In this document: positions 36,307 through 45,535 of the stretch, one piece after another
Numbering within the stretch: the stretch's first letter is position 1
How the letters are laid out: every line of letters starts with the position of its first letter
Origin: Oscillospiraceae bacterium
GTDB lineage: Bacteria; Bacillota; Clostridia; Oscillospirales; UBA929
Assembly (NCBI GenBank): GCA_009777475.1
Contig: WRLU01000002.1
Span: forward strand, 1 to 64,000
DNA length: 64,000 nt
Reading direction: 5' to 3'
Translations under genes and position numbers: made by a program
Notes under the pieces: generated by a model
The model's database searches: none
Told to the model about the DNA's origin: nothing
What the model saw: the letters and a program-made list of their open reading frames with translations, nothing else

Positions 36307-36414
36307 ATTTTCAGGTTTTAGAGGGGTTTTTGTAAGCTTTAAGGCTCTGCAGACTGTGCGGACGGCTGTTTCAGCTCTGCCCTCTGACAGTCAGCCTAAA
36401 GAAGGGTTGCATTT

Positions 36415-37533
36415 ATGAAATTTGAGTCTATGCCCACGCCGTTTTACTTTGTTGATCAAGCCCTGCTTATTAAAAATTTAGAAATTTTACGCACGGTGAC
36501 CGACAGGACAGGGTGCAGGATTCTTCTTGCCCAAAAGGCTTTTTCTATGTTTTCCCTTTACCCATTGATCGGACGCTATTTGCACGGCACAGCCGCCAGC
36601 GGTTTATTTGAGGCCAGGCTAGGGTTTGAGGAAATGGGTTTAGAGAACCATGTTTTCTCAGCAGCGTATAAAGAGAACGAATTTGATGAAATCCTCAAGC
36701 TTTGCAGCCATATTATCTTCAATTCCTTCAGTCAGTGGGAAATCTTCAGAAACAAGGCAAATGGACATGAATGCGGTATCCGCCTCAACCCGGGGCATTC
36801 CACGGCGAGCCGGGCAATGTATGACCCGTGTACACCAGGCTCGCGTCTTGGGGTAACGCTCGAAAATTTTCGCCCCGGGCTTATGGACGGGATCAGCGGT
36901 TTTCATTTTCACACACTTTGCGAGCAAAATTCCCATGCTCTTGTTTCGACACTGGAGGTTTTTGAACAAAAATTCGGCAAATGGCTCCATGATGTGAAGT
37001 GGCTGAATATCGGCGGCGGACACCATATTACACGAGATGATTATGATATTGACAAGCTCGTTGACTGTATCAACAGACTGCAAAAACAGTACAATCTCCT
37101 CGTGTATGCTGAGCCGGGGGAGGCCGTAGCTTTGAACAGTGGTTTTCTTGTTGCGTCTGTGCTGGATATTATAGCAAATGACTTTAACTCGGCAATACTT
37201 GATGCCTCAGCTGCCTGCCATATGCCTGACGTATTGGAGGTACCTTACCGTCCTGAAATAGTAGGCGCGGGAATGCCCGGGGAAAAGCCGTTTAACTATC
37301 GTTTATGCGGACATACCTGCCTTGCCGGGGATATTATCGGTGAGTATTCGTTTGACAGGCCGCTCAAACGAAACGACAGACTGATTTTTTGTGATATGGC
37401 ACACTATTCTATGGTTAAGAATAACACATTCAATGGTATGCCCCTTCCGTCAATAGCCGTTAAAAACACTGAAGGCGACTATATCGCTGTGAAAAGGTTT
37501 GCTTATGATGATTTTAGAAACAGATTATCTTAG
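36415..37533 (+). CDS. nspC: Carboxynorspermidine/carboxyspermidine decarboxylase
   Basis: PLP enzyme of 372 residues from the alanine-racemase-fold decarboxylases that makes norspermidine or spermidine from the carboxylated precursor. Landmarks: the PLP Lys in LLAQKAFSMF, HFHTLCEQ, NIGGGHH, YAEPGEA and CGHTCLAGD, all typical of NspC. AAGGG precedes the ATG. The usual partner, carboxynorspermidine dehydrogenase, is not adjacent. The gene is monocistronic and converges on clpC. Confidence 0.93.
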   Translation: MKFESMPTPFYFVDQALLIKNLEILRTVTDRTGCRILLAQKAFSMFSLYPLIGRYLHGTAASGLFEARLGFEEMGLENHVFSAAYKENEFDEILKLCSHIIFNSFSQWEIFRNKANGHECGIRLNPGHSTASRAMYDPCTPGSRLGVTLENFRPGLMDGISGFHFHTLCEQNSHALVSTLEVFEQKFGKWLHDVKWLNIGGGHHITRDDYDIDKLVDCINRLQKQYNLLVYAEPGEAVALNSGFLVASVLDIIANDFNSAILDASAACHMPDVLEVPYRPEIVGAGMPGEKPFNYRLCGHTCLAGDIIGEYSFDRPLKRNDRLIFCDMAHYSMVKNNTFNGMPLPSIAVKNTEGDYIAVKRFAYDDFRNRLS

Positions 37534-37563
37534 AACCTATTACCACAGTCCCCCGCCGGCCAT

Positions 37564-39993
37564 TTATTGTATGACCAATTTTCCGGCTTCCGTGCTTATT
37601 TTTACATTGCCCTTGATTTCACCACGCAGCATTTTTTCGGCTAAAACATCCTCAATTTCTGTTTGAATAGCCCGGCGCAGCGGACGTGCCCCCAAAACAG
37701 GATCAAAGCCCAGCTCGGCAACCAAGTCTAACGCCTCGGCAGTAATCGACATATCAACCCCCAGACCGGCTAGCCGTTCCTTGAGAACCTCAAGCATTTT
37801 TTCGGCGATTTGCCGGATTTGGTCTTTTCTGAGCTTATGGAATACTATCACCTCGTCTACCCGGTTCAAAAATTCCGGACGGAAGGTCTTTTTTAGCTCC
37901 TGCATTACCGAATTGCGTATAGCTTCGTCACTGCCCGAGCTGCTATCTTCCATAAAGCCCATAAGCTTACCAGGCTCGGTAATGTTGCGTGCCCCTAAAT
38001 TGCTGGTCATAATGATGATAGTATTTTTGAAGCTGACCTTGCGGCCGTGGCTGTCAGTTAATATGCCATCTTCTAAAATTTGCAAAAGCAAATTGAACAC
38101 ATCGGGGTGAGCTTTTTCAATTTCGTCGAACAAAACTACAGAATAGGGCTTTCGCCGGATTTTTTCGGTCAGCCCCCCCGCCTCATCGTAGCCGACATAC
38201 CCCGGCGGGGAGCCAATTAATTTGCTAACGGTATGTTTTTCCATAAACTCGGACATATCCAGCCGTATCATGTTATTTTCATCATCAAAGAGTGCTTGCG
38301 CTAATGCCTTGCACAACTCGGTTTTCCCGACTCCCGTTGGACCTAAGAATATAAAGCTCCCGGCCGGCCGGTTGGGGTCCTTCAGTCCCACCCTTCCCCT
38401 GCGGATAGAGCGAGCCGCTGCATTCACAGCCTCGTTCTGCCCAACAACTCTTTTGTGCAGTATATTTTCCATTTCCATGAGCCGCGCACTTTCATCCTCG
38501 GTCAGCTTTGTGGCGGGAATACCAGTCCAGCCGGCTACCACTGATGCCACCTCCTGTTCGGTTACCTGCCCGCCGTGGGAGCCCTGGGTCTGCTTCCACT
38601 CCTGCTGCCGCTCCTCAAGTTCTTTTTCAAGCTCTTTTTCTCTGTCGCGCAGCTTTGCCGCCTCCTCAAATTTTTGAGCGGTAACAACGGCATCTTTTTC
38701 AGCGCGTATCGATTCCAGGTTTTCCTCCAAGCTTCTCAAATCGGGCGGGGCGGTCAGGGTATTCATACGCAGGCGTGAAGCCGCCTCATCAATAAGGTCG
38801 ATTGCCTTGTCGGGCAGAAATCTATCGGCAATATAACGCCTTGACAGGCTTACTGCCGCCTCTATGGCATTATCGGAAATGGAAACCTTATGGTGTGCCT
38901 CGTACCTATCACGCAGGCCCTTTATTATTAGAACTGTTTCCTCAGGGCTTGACTCCCCTACCGTAACCGGCTGAAAACGGCGTTCCAGGGCTTTGTCTTT
39001 CTCAATATACTTCCGGTATTCCTCGTGGGTTGTCGCCCCGATGACCTGCATCTCGCCCCGCGCTAAGGCAGGCTTTAGAATATTCGCCGCATCAATAGCC
39101 CCTTCGGCGGCACCGGCACCGACTAAGGTGTGGATTTCGTCAATAAAAATAATAATATTTTGGGCCGCCTTAATTTCCTCCATGGCACTTTTAAGACGTT
39201 CCTCAAATTCTCCCCGGTATTTTGTGCCTGCAACTAATCCTGACAAATCAAGGGAAACCAACCGTTTGTCTCTCAGGTTCTCCGGCACATCGCCTTGATG
39301 AATGCGCTGTGCCAGACCCTCTGCAACAGCTGTCTTTCCCACTCCGGGCTCACCGATAAGGCAGGGGTTGTTTTTTGTACGCCGCGAGAGAATCTGGATA
39401 ATGCGAGTGATTTCATCCTCACGCCCAATTACAGGGTCGAGCCTCCCGTCAGCAGCGGCAACTGTAAGATCTCGGGAAAATTGTGACAATATCCGGGTGT
39501 CCTTCTTCTTCTCCTTAATAAAGGGGTGCTGCGCACTTCCTCCTGCTGAAATAGTTTCCGGACCGCCCACAGTACGTACAATGTCGTTATACAGCTTACG
39601 TACGTCTACGCCTAAAGTCACCAGCAAACGAGAGGCTATAGAGTCCGGTTCGTGTAAAATGCCCATAAGGAGATGCTCTGTGCCTATATAATTATGACCC
39701 ATGCGAGATGCTTCATGGGACGCGATTTCTATAATGCGCTTTGTTCGCGGAGTAAGCCCCTGCAAGGGCTGCTCCTGAGTTTCTCCGGTACCCACAGCCT
39801 GAATAATTTCTCTTTCCAGTGTTTTTTCCTCTACTCCGGCTTGTGTGAGGGCGTGAGCGGCAACACCCTCATTTTCGCGTAAAAAACCTAGTAAGAGATG
39901 CTCCGAACCCACATAACCGTGACCCATATCGGCAGCGGCCTGATGTGCCAGCTGCAATACCTCCTGCGCCTTTTGTGTAAATTTGTTGTTCAT
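37564..39993 (-). CDS. clpC: ATP-dependent Clp protease ATPase subunit ClpC
   Basis: Hsp100 unfoldase of 809 residues (start at 39993) that feeds proteins into ClpP, including those arginine-phosphorylated by McsB. Two N-terminal Clp repeats (1-~145), AAA-1 with [13 protein letters not shown], a short middle coiled coil (~405-480) with UVR-like sequence, AAA-2 with [13 protein letters not shown], and a D2-small domain follow the standard order. It is the last gene of the ctsR-mcsA-mcsB-clpC operon, 22 bases after mcsB. Confidence 0.98.
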   Translation of the reverse strand: MNNKFTQKAQEVLQLAHQAAADMGHGYVGSEHLLLGFLRENEGVAAHALTQAGVEEKTLEREIIQAVGTGETQEQPLQGLTPRTKRIIEIASHEASRMGHNYIGTEHLLMGILHEPDSIASRLLVTLGVDVRKLYNDIVRTVGGPETISAGGSAQHPFIKEKKKDTRILSQFSRDLTVAAADGRLDPVIGREDEITRIIQILSRRTKNNPCLIGEPGVGKTAVAEGLAQRIHQGDVPENLRDKRLVSLDLSGLVAGTKYRGEFEERLKSAMEEIKAAQNIIIFIDEIHTLVGAGAAEGAIDAANILKPALARGEMQVIGATTHEEYRKYIEKDKALERRFQPVTVGESSPEETVLIIKGLRDRYEAHHKVSISDNAIEAAVSLSRRYIADRFLPDKAIDLIDEAASRLRMNTLTAPPDLRSLEENLESIRAEKDAVVTAQKFEEAAKLRDREKELEKELEERQQEWKQTQGSHGGQVTEQEVASVVAGWTGIPATKLTEDESARLMEMENILHKRVVGQNEAVNAAARSIRRGRVGLKDPNRPAGSFIFLGPTGVGKTELCKALAQALFDDENNMIRLDMSEFMEKHTVSKLIGSPPGYVGYDEAGGLTEKIRRKPYSVVLFDEIEKAHPDVFNLLLQILEDGILTDSHGRKVSFKNTIIIMTSNLGARNITEPGKLMGFMEDSSSGSDEAIRNSVMQELKKTFRPEFLNRVDEVIVFHKLRKDQIRQIAEKMLEVLKERLAGLGVDMSITAEALDLVAELGFDPVLGARPLRRAIQTEIEDVLAEKMLRGEIKGNVKISTEAGKLVIQ

Positions 39994-40015
39994 GCTTTTC
40001 ACCTTCCTCATTTCA

Positions 40016-41002
40016 TTATTTTATTACTAAGCTCTCCCTTAATAATTCTGCTCGTTTTTCATCACGGAGATAACCGTTATCCGGCAAATTATATTTTTCC
40101 GTTAATGCTCCGGGCCATATGTCGCCTGAAAGGGTGTCTAAATCTCGTATGCCGATATGCGGAAATTCCTCAATGCCCATACGCAGTACCGAAAGACTCT
40201 CCATTGCCTCGTTTGTGGAAATTCTCCGGGCGTTTGTCAAAAGCCCATACGCCCTATACAGCCTGTCTTCAAAGCCTTTAGGATCGTTCCTGCGAATGTT
40301 TTCCCTTGCTTGCCCTTCATAATTGTCTATTTGCTCCGCAATATCGGTCAGTGCTTGGATAATTTCCTGCTCGCTAAGTCCTAACGTAACCGAATTTGAT
40401 ATTTGATAATACCCCCAGGCCGCCTGAGTACCCTCACCATAAAACCCTCTTATGGTCAATCCCGCCGAAGATGCCTGCTGGATTAAATTGCGCATTGCCT
40501 GGCTTTCGGTCAAACCGGGCAGATGCATAAGTGCCGAGGCACGAAGGCCGGTGCCTAAATTCGTGGGGCAGGCAGTGAGAAACCCTAGTTTTTCAGAAAA
40601 TGCCAAAGGGAAGCGTTCGTCAATCAACACCTCTACCCTATGGGCGGTTTGATAGCACTCAGAGAGGTTGCCGCCAAAAGCCTGAATACGTAAAGAATCT
40701 TCCTCGCCTAACATAACCGAAACGGTATCATCCTTTGACAGCACAACCGCATGGGGCGAATCCTGTCCTGCAAATTCGGGGCTGATTCTGTGTTTTTCCA
40801 TAAGCGCGCGTGCAGCTACACGATTTTCCTGGTCAAGCATCAGACAAGTGAATTCACTCTTTCCGGCTGTTCCCACAAGAAATGAGCCGAGATTTTGTAT
40901 CATCCTGTTTTTATCTTGATTGCTCATGGCTCCTGGGAAAGGCATACCGCTTAAATTGCGTGCTAAGCGTATGCGATAGCTTACAACGGCAGACTGCTTC
41001 AA
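40016..41002 (-). CDS. mcsB: Protein arginine kinase McsB
   Basis: Phosphagen-kinase-like enzyme of 328 residues that phosphorylates arginines, inactivating CtsR and marking damaged proteins for ClpCP. Family motifs: YRIRLARNLSGMPFP near the N-terminus, CPTNLGTGLRASALMHLPGL centrally and IRGFYGEGTQA. It overlaps the mcsA stop by four bases. Confidence 0.97.
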   Translation of the reverse strand: MKQSAVVSYRIRLARNLSGMPFPGAMSNQDKNRMIQNLGSFLVGTAGKSEFTCLMLDQENRVAARALMEKHRISPEFAGQDSPHAVVLSKDDTVSVMLGEEDSLRIQAFGGNLSECYQTAHRVEVLIDERFPLAFSEKLGFLTACPTNLGTGLRASALMHLPGLTESQAMRNLIQQASSAGLTIRGFYGEGTQAAWGYYQISNSVTLGLSEQEIIQALTDIAEQIDNYEGQARENIRRNDPKGFEDRLYRAYGLLTNARRISTNEAMESLSVLRMGIEEFPHIGIRDLDTLSGDIWPGALTEKYNLPDNGYLRDEKRAELLRESLVIK

Positions 41003-41352
41003 GCTGTTCCCCTCCCCTGATTGTTCTCTGGACTCAATGCATTGATTTCATCCCTTAAGCGGGCGCAGGCTTCAAACTCCTGAGCCTCTATTGCACTGGC
41101 TAATTCATCGCGCAAGCTGTCCAGCTTACGCCGGATAACCAATTCATCCCCGGCACTTTTAGGTATGCTCCCGCTGTGTACGCCCGGACCATGAATGCGG
41201 CGGATGTAGGATGAGAGGCGTTCCTGGAAATGCTCATAGCATTTGGCACAGCCCAATTTTCCGTTCTTGCCGATAGCCGCCAGTGTCGTTCCGCATCCAG
41301 GGCATGGAGGGTGGCTAAAGCCTGGAGTCGGCGTTTGAAATGTAATGTACAT
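40999..41352 (-). CDS. mcsA: McsA, activator of the arginine kinase (short form)
   Basis: The start at 41352 follows AAAGGAGGAG and gives 117 residues. McsA binds McsB and CtsR. Only one pair of CxxC motifs is present (CPGCG and CAKC, residues ~17-37), where the Bacillus protein has two pairs; the N-terminal zinc module is missing here. The UVR helical domain (LDSLRDELASAIEAQEFEACARLRDEI) is intact. The in-frame upstream extension overlaps ctsR and contains no Cys pair, so the short form is not a start-call error. Confidence 0.93.
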   Translation of the reverse strand: MYITFQTPTPGFSHPPCPGCGTTLAAIGKNGKLGCAKCYEHFQERLSSYIRRIHGPGVHSGSIPKSAGDELVIRRKLDSLRDELASAIEAQEFEACARLRDEINALSPENNQGRGTA

Positions 41353-41384
41353 AATTGTTCTCCTCCTTTTGGAAAAAATATTTT

Positions 41385-41831
41385 TCAGGACAGGGTTACC
41401 AGCAGGCACTGCTTTAATATACTTGCCCTCATTACACCGCGTACCTCCGGAGCCAGGGTCCGCATGACGGGATCCCCGGCAGCAGCTGATATAACGCGTA
41501 AAATTTCTGGCTTTAGGGCAGAGGTCAAATTTTGAAGAAATGCTTGGGCGGTTCTTGCATCAATTTCATCTCCTATGGCGTTTATTGCGTGCATAATCAA
41601 TGCTTGTGGAGCTAAGCGTACCCGCGTAATCCGTATATATCCCCCTCCCCCTCTCCTAGTTTCCACAATGTAGCCGTGTTCAGGGGAGAAGCGTGTGCTT
41701 AAAACATAGTTGATCTGACTGGGAACACAGCCGAAGCGCTCCGCAAGCTGACCACGAGAAACCTCTAGAGTACCCTTGCATCCTTCCAGCTCATCGTATA
41801 TGAACCGGGCAATAATGTCCGACATCCTCAC
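41385..41831 (-). CDS. ctsR: Transcriptional repressor CtsR
   Basis: The class III heat-shock repressor, about 148 residues. The N-terminal winged helix (residues ~1-70) contains LAERFGCVPSQINYVLSTRFSPEHGY and the glycine-rich wing RRGGGGYIRI, which reads the CtsR box and senses heat. A GTG at 41831 is eight bases after AAGGAGG; the next ATG is six bases inside. Two CtsR boxes flank its promoter, so it represses its own operon. Confidence 0.97.
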   Translation of the reverse strand: MRMSDIIARFIYDELEGCKGTLEVSRGQLAERFGCVPSQINYVLSTRFSPEHGYIVETRRGGGGYIRITRVRLAPQALIMHAINAIGDEIDARTAQAFLQNLTSALKPEILRVISAAAGDPVMRTLAPEVRGVMRASILKQCLLVTLS

Positions 41832-41848
41832 AGTGCCGCCCTCCTTTG

Positions 41849-41865
41849 CCTGACCTTATCTGACC
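41849..41865 (-). promoter_or_regulatory. CtsR operator box, proximal
   Basis: On the minus strand GGTCAGA-TAA-GGTCAGG, matching the tandem-heptad CtsR box with two deviations. It lies between the -10 element and the ctsR start, where binding would block transcription. Confidence 0.8.
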
Positions 41866-41867
41866 AT

Positions 41868-41896
41868 ATGATACATCGCAGGAAAGGCATTTGCAA
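41868..41896 (-). promoter_or_regulatory. Promoter of ctsR-mcsA-mcsB-clpC
   Basis: On the minus strand: TTGCAA (41891-41896), 17-base spacer, TATCAT (41868-41873), framed on both sides by CtsR boxes. Confidence 0.75.
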
Positions 41897-41904
41897 GGGG
41901 TGTA

Positions 41905-41921
41905 TTTGACCATTTCTGACC
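41905..41921 (-). promoter_or_regulatory. CtsR operator box, distal
   Basis: On the minus strand GGTCAGA-AAT-GGTCAAA, a near-perfect tandem heptad with three-base spacing, just upstream of the -35 box. Confidence 0.88.
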
Positions 41922-41943
41922 AAAAAGCAGTACTTGTTCGGCT

Positions 41944-42111
41944 TCAGCTCCTGTGTTCTCCGGTTTTTGGATTTTTTCTTTCGTTTTTTTCGTTTTTCTT
42001 GACTCCTGGGTCAAAGCGGTTATGATGGGCACGGCTACCTGGAGTGAAATCAGTTTGAACGCGCAGCTCCCACGCCGCTTCCATGTCAGATTTGAAGCGA
42101 TTCGGATTCAT
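41944..42111 (-). CDS. Small basic protein upstream of ctsR
   Basis: A 55-residue reading frame (MNPNRFKSDMEAAWELRVQ...) preceded by AAGGAGGG five bases before the ATG. The first half looks folded and helical; the second half is a Lys/Asn/Glu tail. I do not recognise it. The strong ribosome binding site, codon-like composition and intergenic position support a real gene. It could share transcription into the ctsR region, whose promoter lies just downstream. Confidence 0.6.
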   Translation of the reverse strand: MNPNRFKSDMEAAWELRVQTDFTPGSRAHHNRFDPGVKKNEKNERKNPKTGEHRS

Positions 42112-42122
42112 ACAGACCCTCC

Positions 42123-42151
42123 TTGACTTTATTTTTGTTACGGTGTAGTAT
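42123..42151 (+). promoter_or_regulatory. Promoter of the ABC/oxidoreductase cassette
   Basis: TTGACT (42123-42128), 17-base spacer, TAGTAT (42146-42151); an overlapping TATAAA is three bases further. Transcription would start about 40 bases before the first ABC gene. Confidence 0.55.
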
Positions 42152-42197
42152 AAACAGAAAAATTAAGATTCATTCTAATGAAAGGTAAAAAACAGAA

Positions 42198-42902
42198 ATG
42201 AATATTCTGCAAGTGAAAAATCTATACAAGCGTTTCGGCAAGAACACCGTACTCTCCGATGTGACGTTTGAAGCACAGGCAGGGAAAATCTTCGGATTGC
42301 TTGGTCCATCGGGTGCGGGGAAAACCACCATCATCAACATACTGACAAAGCAGCTTGACGCTGACGGCGGTAGTTTCGATACGGGTGCAACGCTGTTTGA
42401 AACAGGGCTTATGCTCGATGCAGACGGACTGTACGGTCGCTTAAGCTGTCTTGATAACCTCAATCTTTTTGCGGATATTTACGGCATACCGCACAAAAAA
42501 GGCACGGAAGCGTTACAGAATGTCGGGCTATCGGACGCAGTGAAAAAGCCTGTCAATGCGCTGTCAAAAGGTATGCGGCAACGATTGGCGTTGGCGAGAG
42601 CGATTCTGCATGAGCCGAAGGTATTGTTCCTTGACGAACCGACAAGCGGACTTGACCCCGCCACGGCGAAAGGCATACACAAGCTGATACAAGGGCTGTG
42701 CGACAGCGGTTCGACCGTGTTTTTAACCACCCACAACATGGAAGAAGCCGTGAAACTATGCAATCATGTCGCGCTGTTACATCAAGGAAAAATCGTCGAA
42801 CAAGGCGTACCAACAGAGATTTGCGAACGGCATAATTCCTACAAAACAACGCCGGATTTGGAAGCTGTTTTTATCAAACTTACGGGGGTGGAATTAGAAT
42901 GA
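42198..42902 (+). CDS. ABC transporter ATP-binding protein (ABC-2 exporter 1)
   Basis: A 234-residue ATPase: Walker A GPSGAGKTT (residues ~36-44), signature LSKGMRQRLALARA, Walker B VLFLDEPTSG and the switch His in TTHNMEE. It powers export with the permease encoded four bases overlapping downstream. The substrate is unknown; small lipids, drugs or peptides are typical. First gene of the accessory cassette between the CtsR operon and the glycan genes. Confidence 0.92.
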   Translation: MNILQVKNLYKRFGKNTVLSDVTFEAQAGKIFGLLGPSGAGKTTIINILTKQLDADGGSFDTGATLFETGLMLDADGLYGRLSCLDNLNLFADIYGIPHKKGTEALQNVGLSDAVKKPVNALSKGMRQRLALARAILHEPKVLFLDEPTSGLDPATAKGIHKLIQGLCDSGSTVFLTTHNMEEAVKLCNHVALLHQGKIVEQGVPTEICERHNSYKTTPDLEAVFIKLTGVELE

Positions 42903-43597
42903 GGATTATGAAAGCGGTTTTTACGAAACAAGCTAGGGATATGTTCAAGAACCCTGCGGTACTGATTATGTTTATCATATTCCCTGCCGTGGCGTTGATT
43001 ATGACATTTTTTGTGACAATTCCTGAGAACGAAGCTGTTTCGGGGAATATGTTTGTCACCATGATGGCGAGTATTTTTGCCGGAATGGGGCTTATCACGG
43101 CGGTCGCGGGTGCGATTGCGGAGGACATCGAAACGCGGAGCCTGCGTTTTCTCGTGATTGCAGGTGTCAAGCCGCACCAGTATTTGCTCGGCGTAGGCGG
43201 TTTCTTTCTGTTTGCGGCGGCGGTTACATCGGTCATATTCAATCTGATTGGCGGTTTTTCGGGAACGGATTGCTTGAAGTTTCTAACCGTCATTGTTACG
43301 GGAACAGCGGCTTCAATCCTACTCGGTGCGACAATCGGTATGTGGTCGAAAAACGCACAAGCAGCAGGAGGATTGGCTACGCCCATCGCTGTAATCATCG
43401 GCTTTACGCCTATGATTGCGGGTTTTAATGAAACGGTGGAAAAATTTGCAGGGATTCTGTACACGCAGCAAATCAACGTAATCGTGAACGATTTTTCCGC
43501 ACCTCTTGCAAAGCCGCTGTTGGTAATTGCCGCCAATATTGCGGTTTTCGCGGTGCTGTTTGTGATTGCTTATAGGAAGAAGGGGTTGAGGGGGTGA
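42899..43597 (+). CDS. ABC-2 type transporter permease 1
   Basis: A 232-residue membrane protein with about six helices (residues ~18-40, 50-75, 92-120, 125-150, 158-178, 205-227), the ABC-2 membrane domain. Its start overlaps the ATPase stop (ATGA), so both are made together. Confidence 0.88.
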   Translation: MRIMKAVFTKQARDMFKNPAVLIMFIIFPAVALIMTFFVTIPENEAVSGNMFVTMMASIFAGMGLITAVAGAIAEDIETRSLRFLVIAGVKPHQYLLGVGGFFLFAAAVTSVIFNLIGGFSGTDCLKFLTVIVTGTAASILLGATIGMWSKNAQAAGGLATPIAVIIGFTPMIAGFNETVEKFAGILYTQQINVIVNDFSAPLAKPLLVIAANIAVFAVLFVIAYRKKGLRG

Positions 43598-43678
43598 TGA
43601 GGGGTATGGGCATATTTCCGTTGTGTTGGGAGTACAGCGGACGATATAACGAATCTATTTTAGAAAGGGGATTCTATA

Positions 43679-44005
43679 ATGGATGTACCGATTTGGGTAT
43701 CTTGGGCGACTGTTGCTCTATTTGCTGTGCTGTCAAGTATCCTGTTAATGGGAAAAGGGAGCTTTCTGATTGCGGGATACAATACGAAAAGCAAGGAGCA
43801 TAAGGCAAAATATAACGCTAAAAAACTCTGTCGTGTTGTGGGTTGTGGTCTCAGTATTATAACAGTTATCATGGGAGTTGGGACTTATTACGAGTTTGAA
43901 TTACCTTTGGCTATCGACTGGCTTATTCCGTGGGGCTACTTAGGAACGATAGCAGTTATACTGATTTTGGCAAATACTATATGCGGTGTAAAAAAAGAAA
44001 AATGA
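43679..44005 (+). CDS. DUF3784-like small membrane protein
   Basis: A 108-residue protein with three predicted membrane helices (residues ~7-30, 52-70, 82-100) and a conserved-looking loop FLIAGYNTKSKEHKAKYN. That loop is typical of DUF3784 proteins, which often accompany ABC exporters in Bacillota. GAAAGGGG precedes the ATG. The function is unknown. Confidence 0.8.
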   Translation: MDVPIWVSWATVALFAVLSSILLMGKGSFLIAGYNTKSKEHKAKYNAKKLCRVVGCGLSIITVIMGVGTYYEFELPLAIDWLIPWGYLGTIAVILILANTICGVKKEK

Positions 44006-44035
44006 AACTGCGAACAAAGAGGGAGAAAACAATCA

Positions 44036-45535
44036 ATGACCAAAAAGAAAGTCATCATCATCGGCGGCGGCATCGCCGGACTGTCCGCAGGCATTTACAC
44101 TCAAAAGTGCGGATTCTCGGCGACTGTTTTGGAATCCCACTCTATTCCCGGCGGCAACTGCACGTCATGGAAGCGCGGCGGGTATCTGTTTGAGGGCGGT
44201 ATGCACTGGCTGAGCGGCTCAAACCCGAAAGAGGCGATTAACAAAGCATGGTATCATGTCGGCGCGCTGAATGACGGCGTGAAAATCCGCACCGATGAGC
44301 CGTTTATGGTATACGGCCATAACGGCACGGCAATTCGGTGCTATCGGGATGTAGACCAAACCGAGAAGCATTGGCTCTCGCTCTCACCCGCTGATGCAAA
44401 GGAAATCAAGGCTCTTTGTGCCAAAGTCCGAAAACTCCAAAACTTATCCATACCTGTAACCGACATTCGCGGCGTTAAGGTGACGAAAAAGGCTCGCTCG
44501 CCTCTGTCAACGCTCTTTTCGCTTCTGCCGGCAATGCGGGTAATAAGCGCATGTACTAAAACTTCGCGGGAGCAGTACGCCAGCCGTTTTTCGCACGAGG
44601 GACTGCGGGAAATGATTCGCGCCTACACCACCGGCAATAGCGGAATTTTACAGCTTGTGTTTACGATGGGAGTTCTCACCCGTGGTGACGGCGGTTTTCC
44701 CGAAGGCGGCTCTTTACCGTTTGCACAGCGTATGGCGGATACACTCACTGGCTCGGGTGGTGAGTTGCTGCTAAATACAAGGGCGGACAAGGTGGTTGTC
44801 AAAAACGGCAAGGCTGTCGGCGTTGTAGTGGGAGATAAAACGCTTCCCGCCGATGCTGTAATCGTAGCCGCCGACACCATGCAGATAGATCACCTTTTCG
44901 ATGTGCAGTTCAAAGCTGATTGGCTTGACGAAATGCGGTCGGTGTCCGAGCCGACCATGTGTACCTTAGTCAGTCTCGGGATAGATGCCGACCTGCGCAA
45001 ATACCCGCACAGCTATTACTTCAAACCGCAAACCCCGATTACAATCGGCAGCAAAACCTATGAGTGCCTGAGTTTCAGTAATTACGCCGCCGACCCGGTT
45101 TATTCCCCCAAAGGCAAAACCGCCATGACGGCAATCCTGACCGGCGATACTTATGACTTTTGGAAGAAAGCCAAAGCGGACGGGCGATATAAGGAAGAAA
45201 AGCAAATTATCGCCGATAAAATCATCGCGGCATTGGCGGCGAAAATGCCGGAAACCGCCGGAAGAATCGAGGTGGTTGACGTAGCCACGCCGCTTACCTA
45301 TGAGCGCTACTGCAACAACTGGAAAGGCTCGTGGATGACCGAAATGCTCCCCAACATGAAGATGAAAACCTACCCTGCCGTCATCAAAGGACTGGATGGC
45401 GTCTACTTTGCGGGACAGCGTATGCAGCCTCCCGGAGGGTTGCCCGTCGCACTGATAAGCGGACGTGCGGCAGTGCAGTACCTTTGCCGTGATACGGGAA
45501 CTGTGTTTGTGAGCGAGGGAGGAAACTATCAATGA
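44036..45535 (+). CDS. Phytoene-desaturase/carotenoid-isomerase-like FAD oxidoreductase
   Basis: A 499-residue flavoprotein: FAD site GGGIAGLSAGIYTQKCG at the N-terminus, then GGNCTSW and GMHWLSGSNP, and a C-terminal FAD closure GLDGVYFAGQRMQPPGGLPVA. The fold is shared by CrtI/CrtISO and related hydrophobic-substrate oxidoreductases in anaerobes that make no carotenoid. No phytoene synthase is nearby. Wedged between two ABC exporters, it may modify an exported or membrane lipid. The next gene overlaps by four bases. Confidence 0.87.
   Translation: MTKKKVIIIGGGIAGLSAGIYTQKCGFSATVLESHSIPGGNCTSWKRGGYLFEGGMHWLSGSNPKEAINKAWYHVGALNDGVKIRTDEPFMVYGHNGTAIRCYRDVDQTEKHWLSLSPADAKEIKALCAKVRKLQNLSIPVTDIRGVKVTKKARSPLSTLFSLLPAMRVISACTKTSREQYASRFSHEGLREMIRAYTTGNSGILQLVFTMGVLTRGDGGFPEGGSLPFAQRMADTLTGSGGELLLNTRADKVVVKNGKAVGVVVGDKTLPADAVIVAADTMQIDHLFDVQFKADWLDEMRSVSEPTMCTLVSLGIDADLRKYPHSYYFKPQTPITIGSKTYECLSFSNYAADPVYSPKGKTAMTAILTGDTYDFWKKAKADGRYKEEKQIIADKIIAALAAKMPETAGRIEVVDVATPLTYERYCNNWKGSWMTEMLPNMKMKTYPAVIKGLDGVYFAGQRMQPPGGLPVALISGRAAVQYLCRDTGTVFVSEGGNYQ

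Noticed and set aside
43594..43803. 69-codon frame overlapping the DUF3784 gene
   Set aside because: Shadow of the DUF3784-like gene in another frame; Cys-rich reading has no support.
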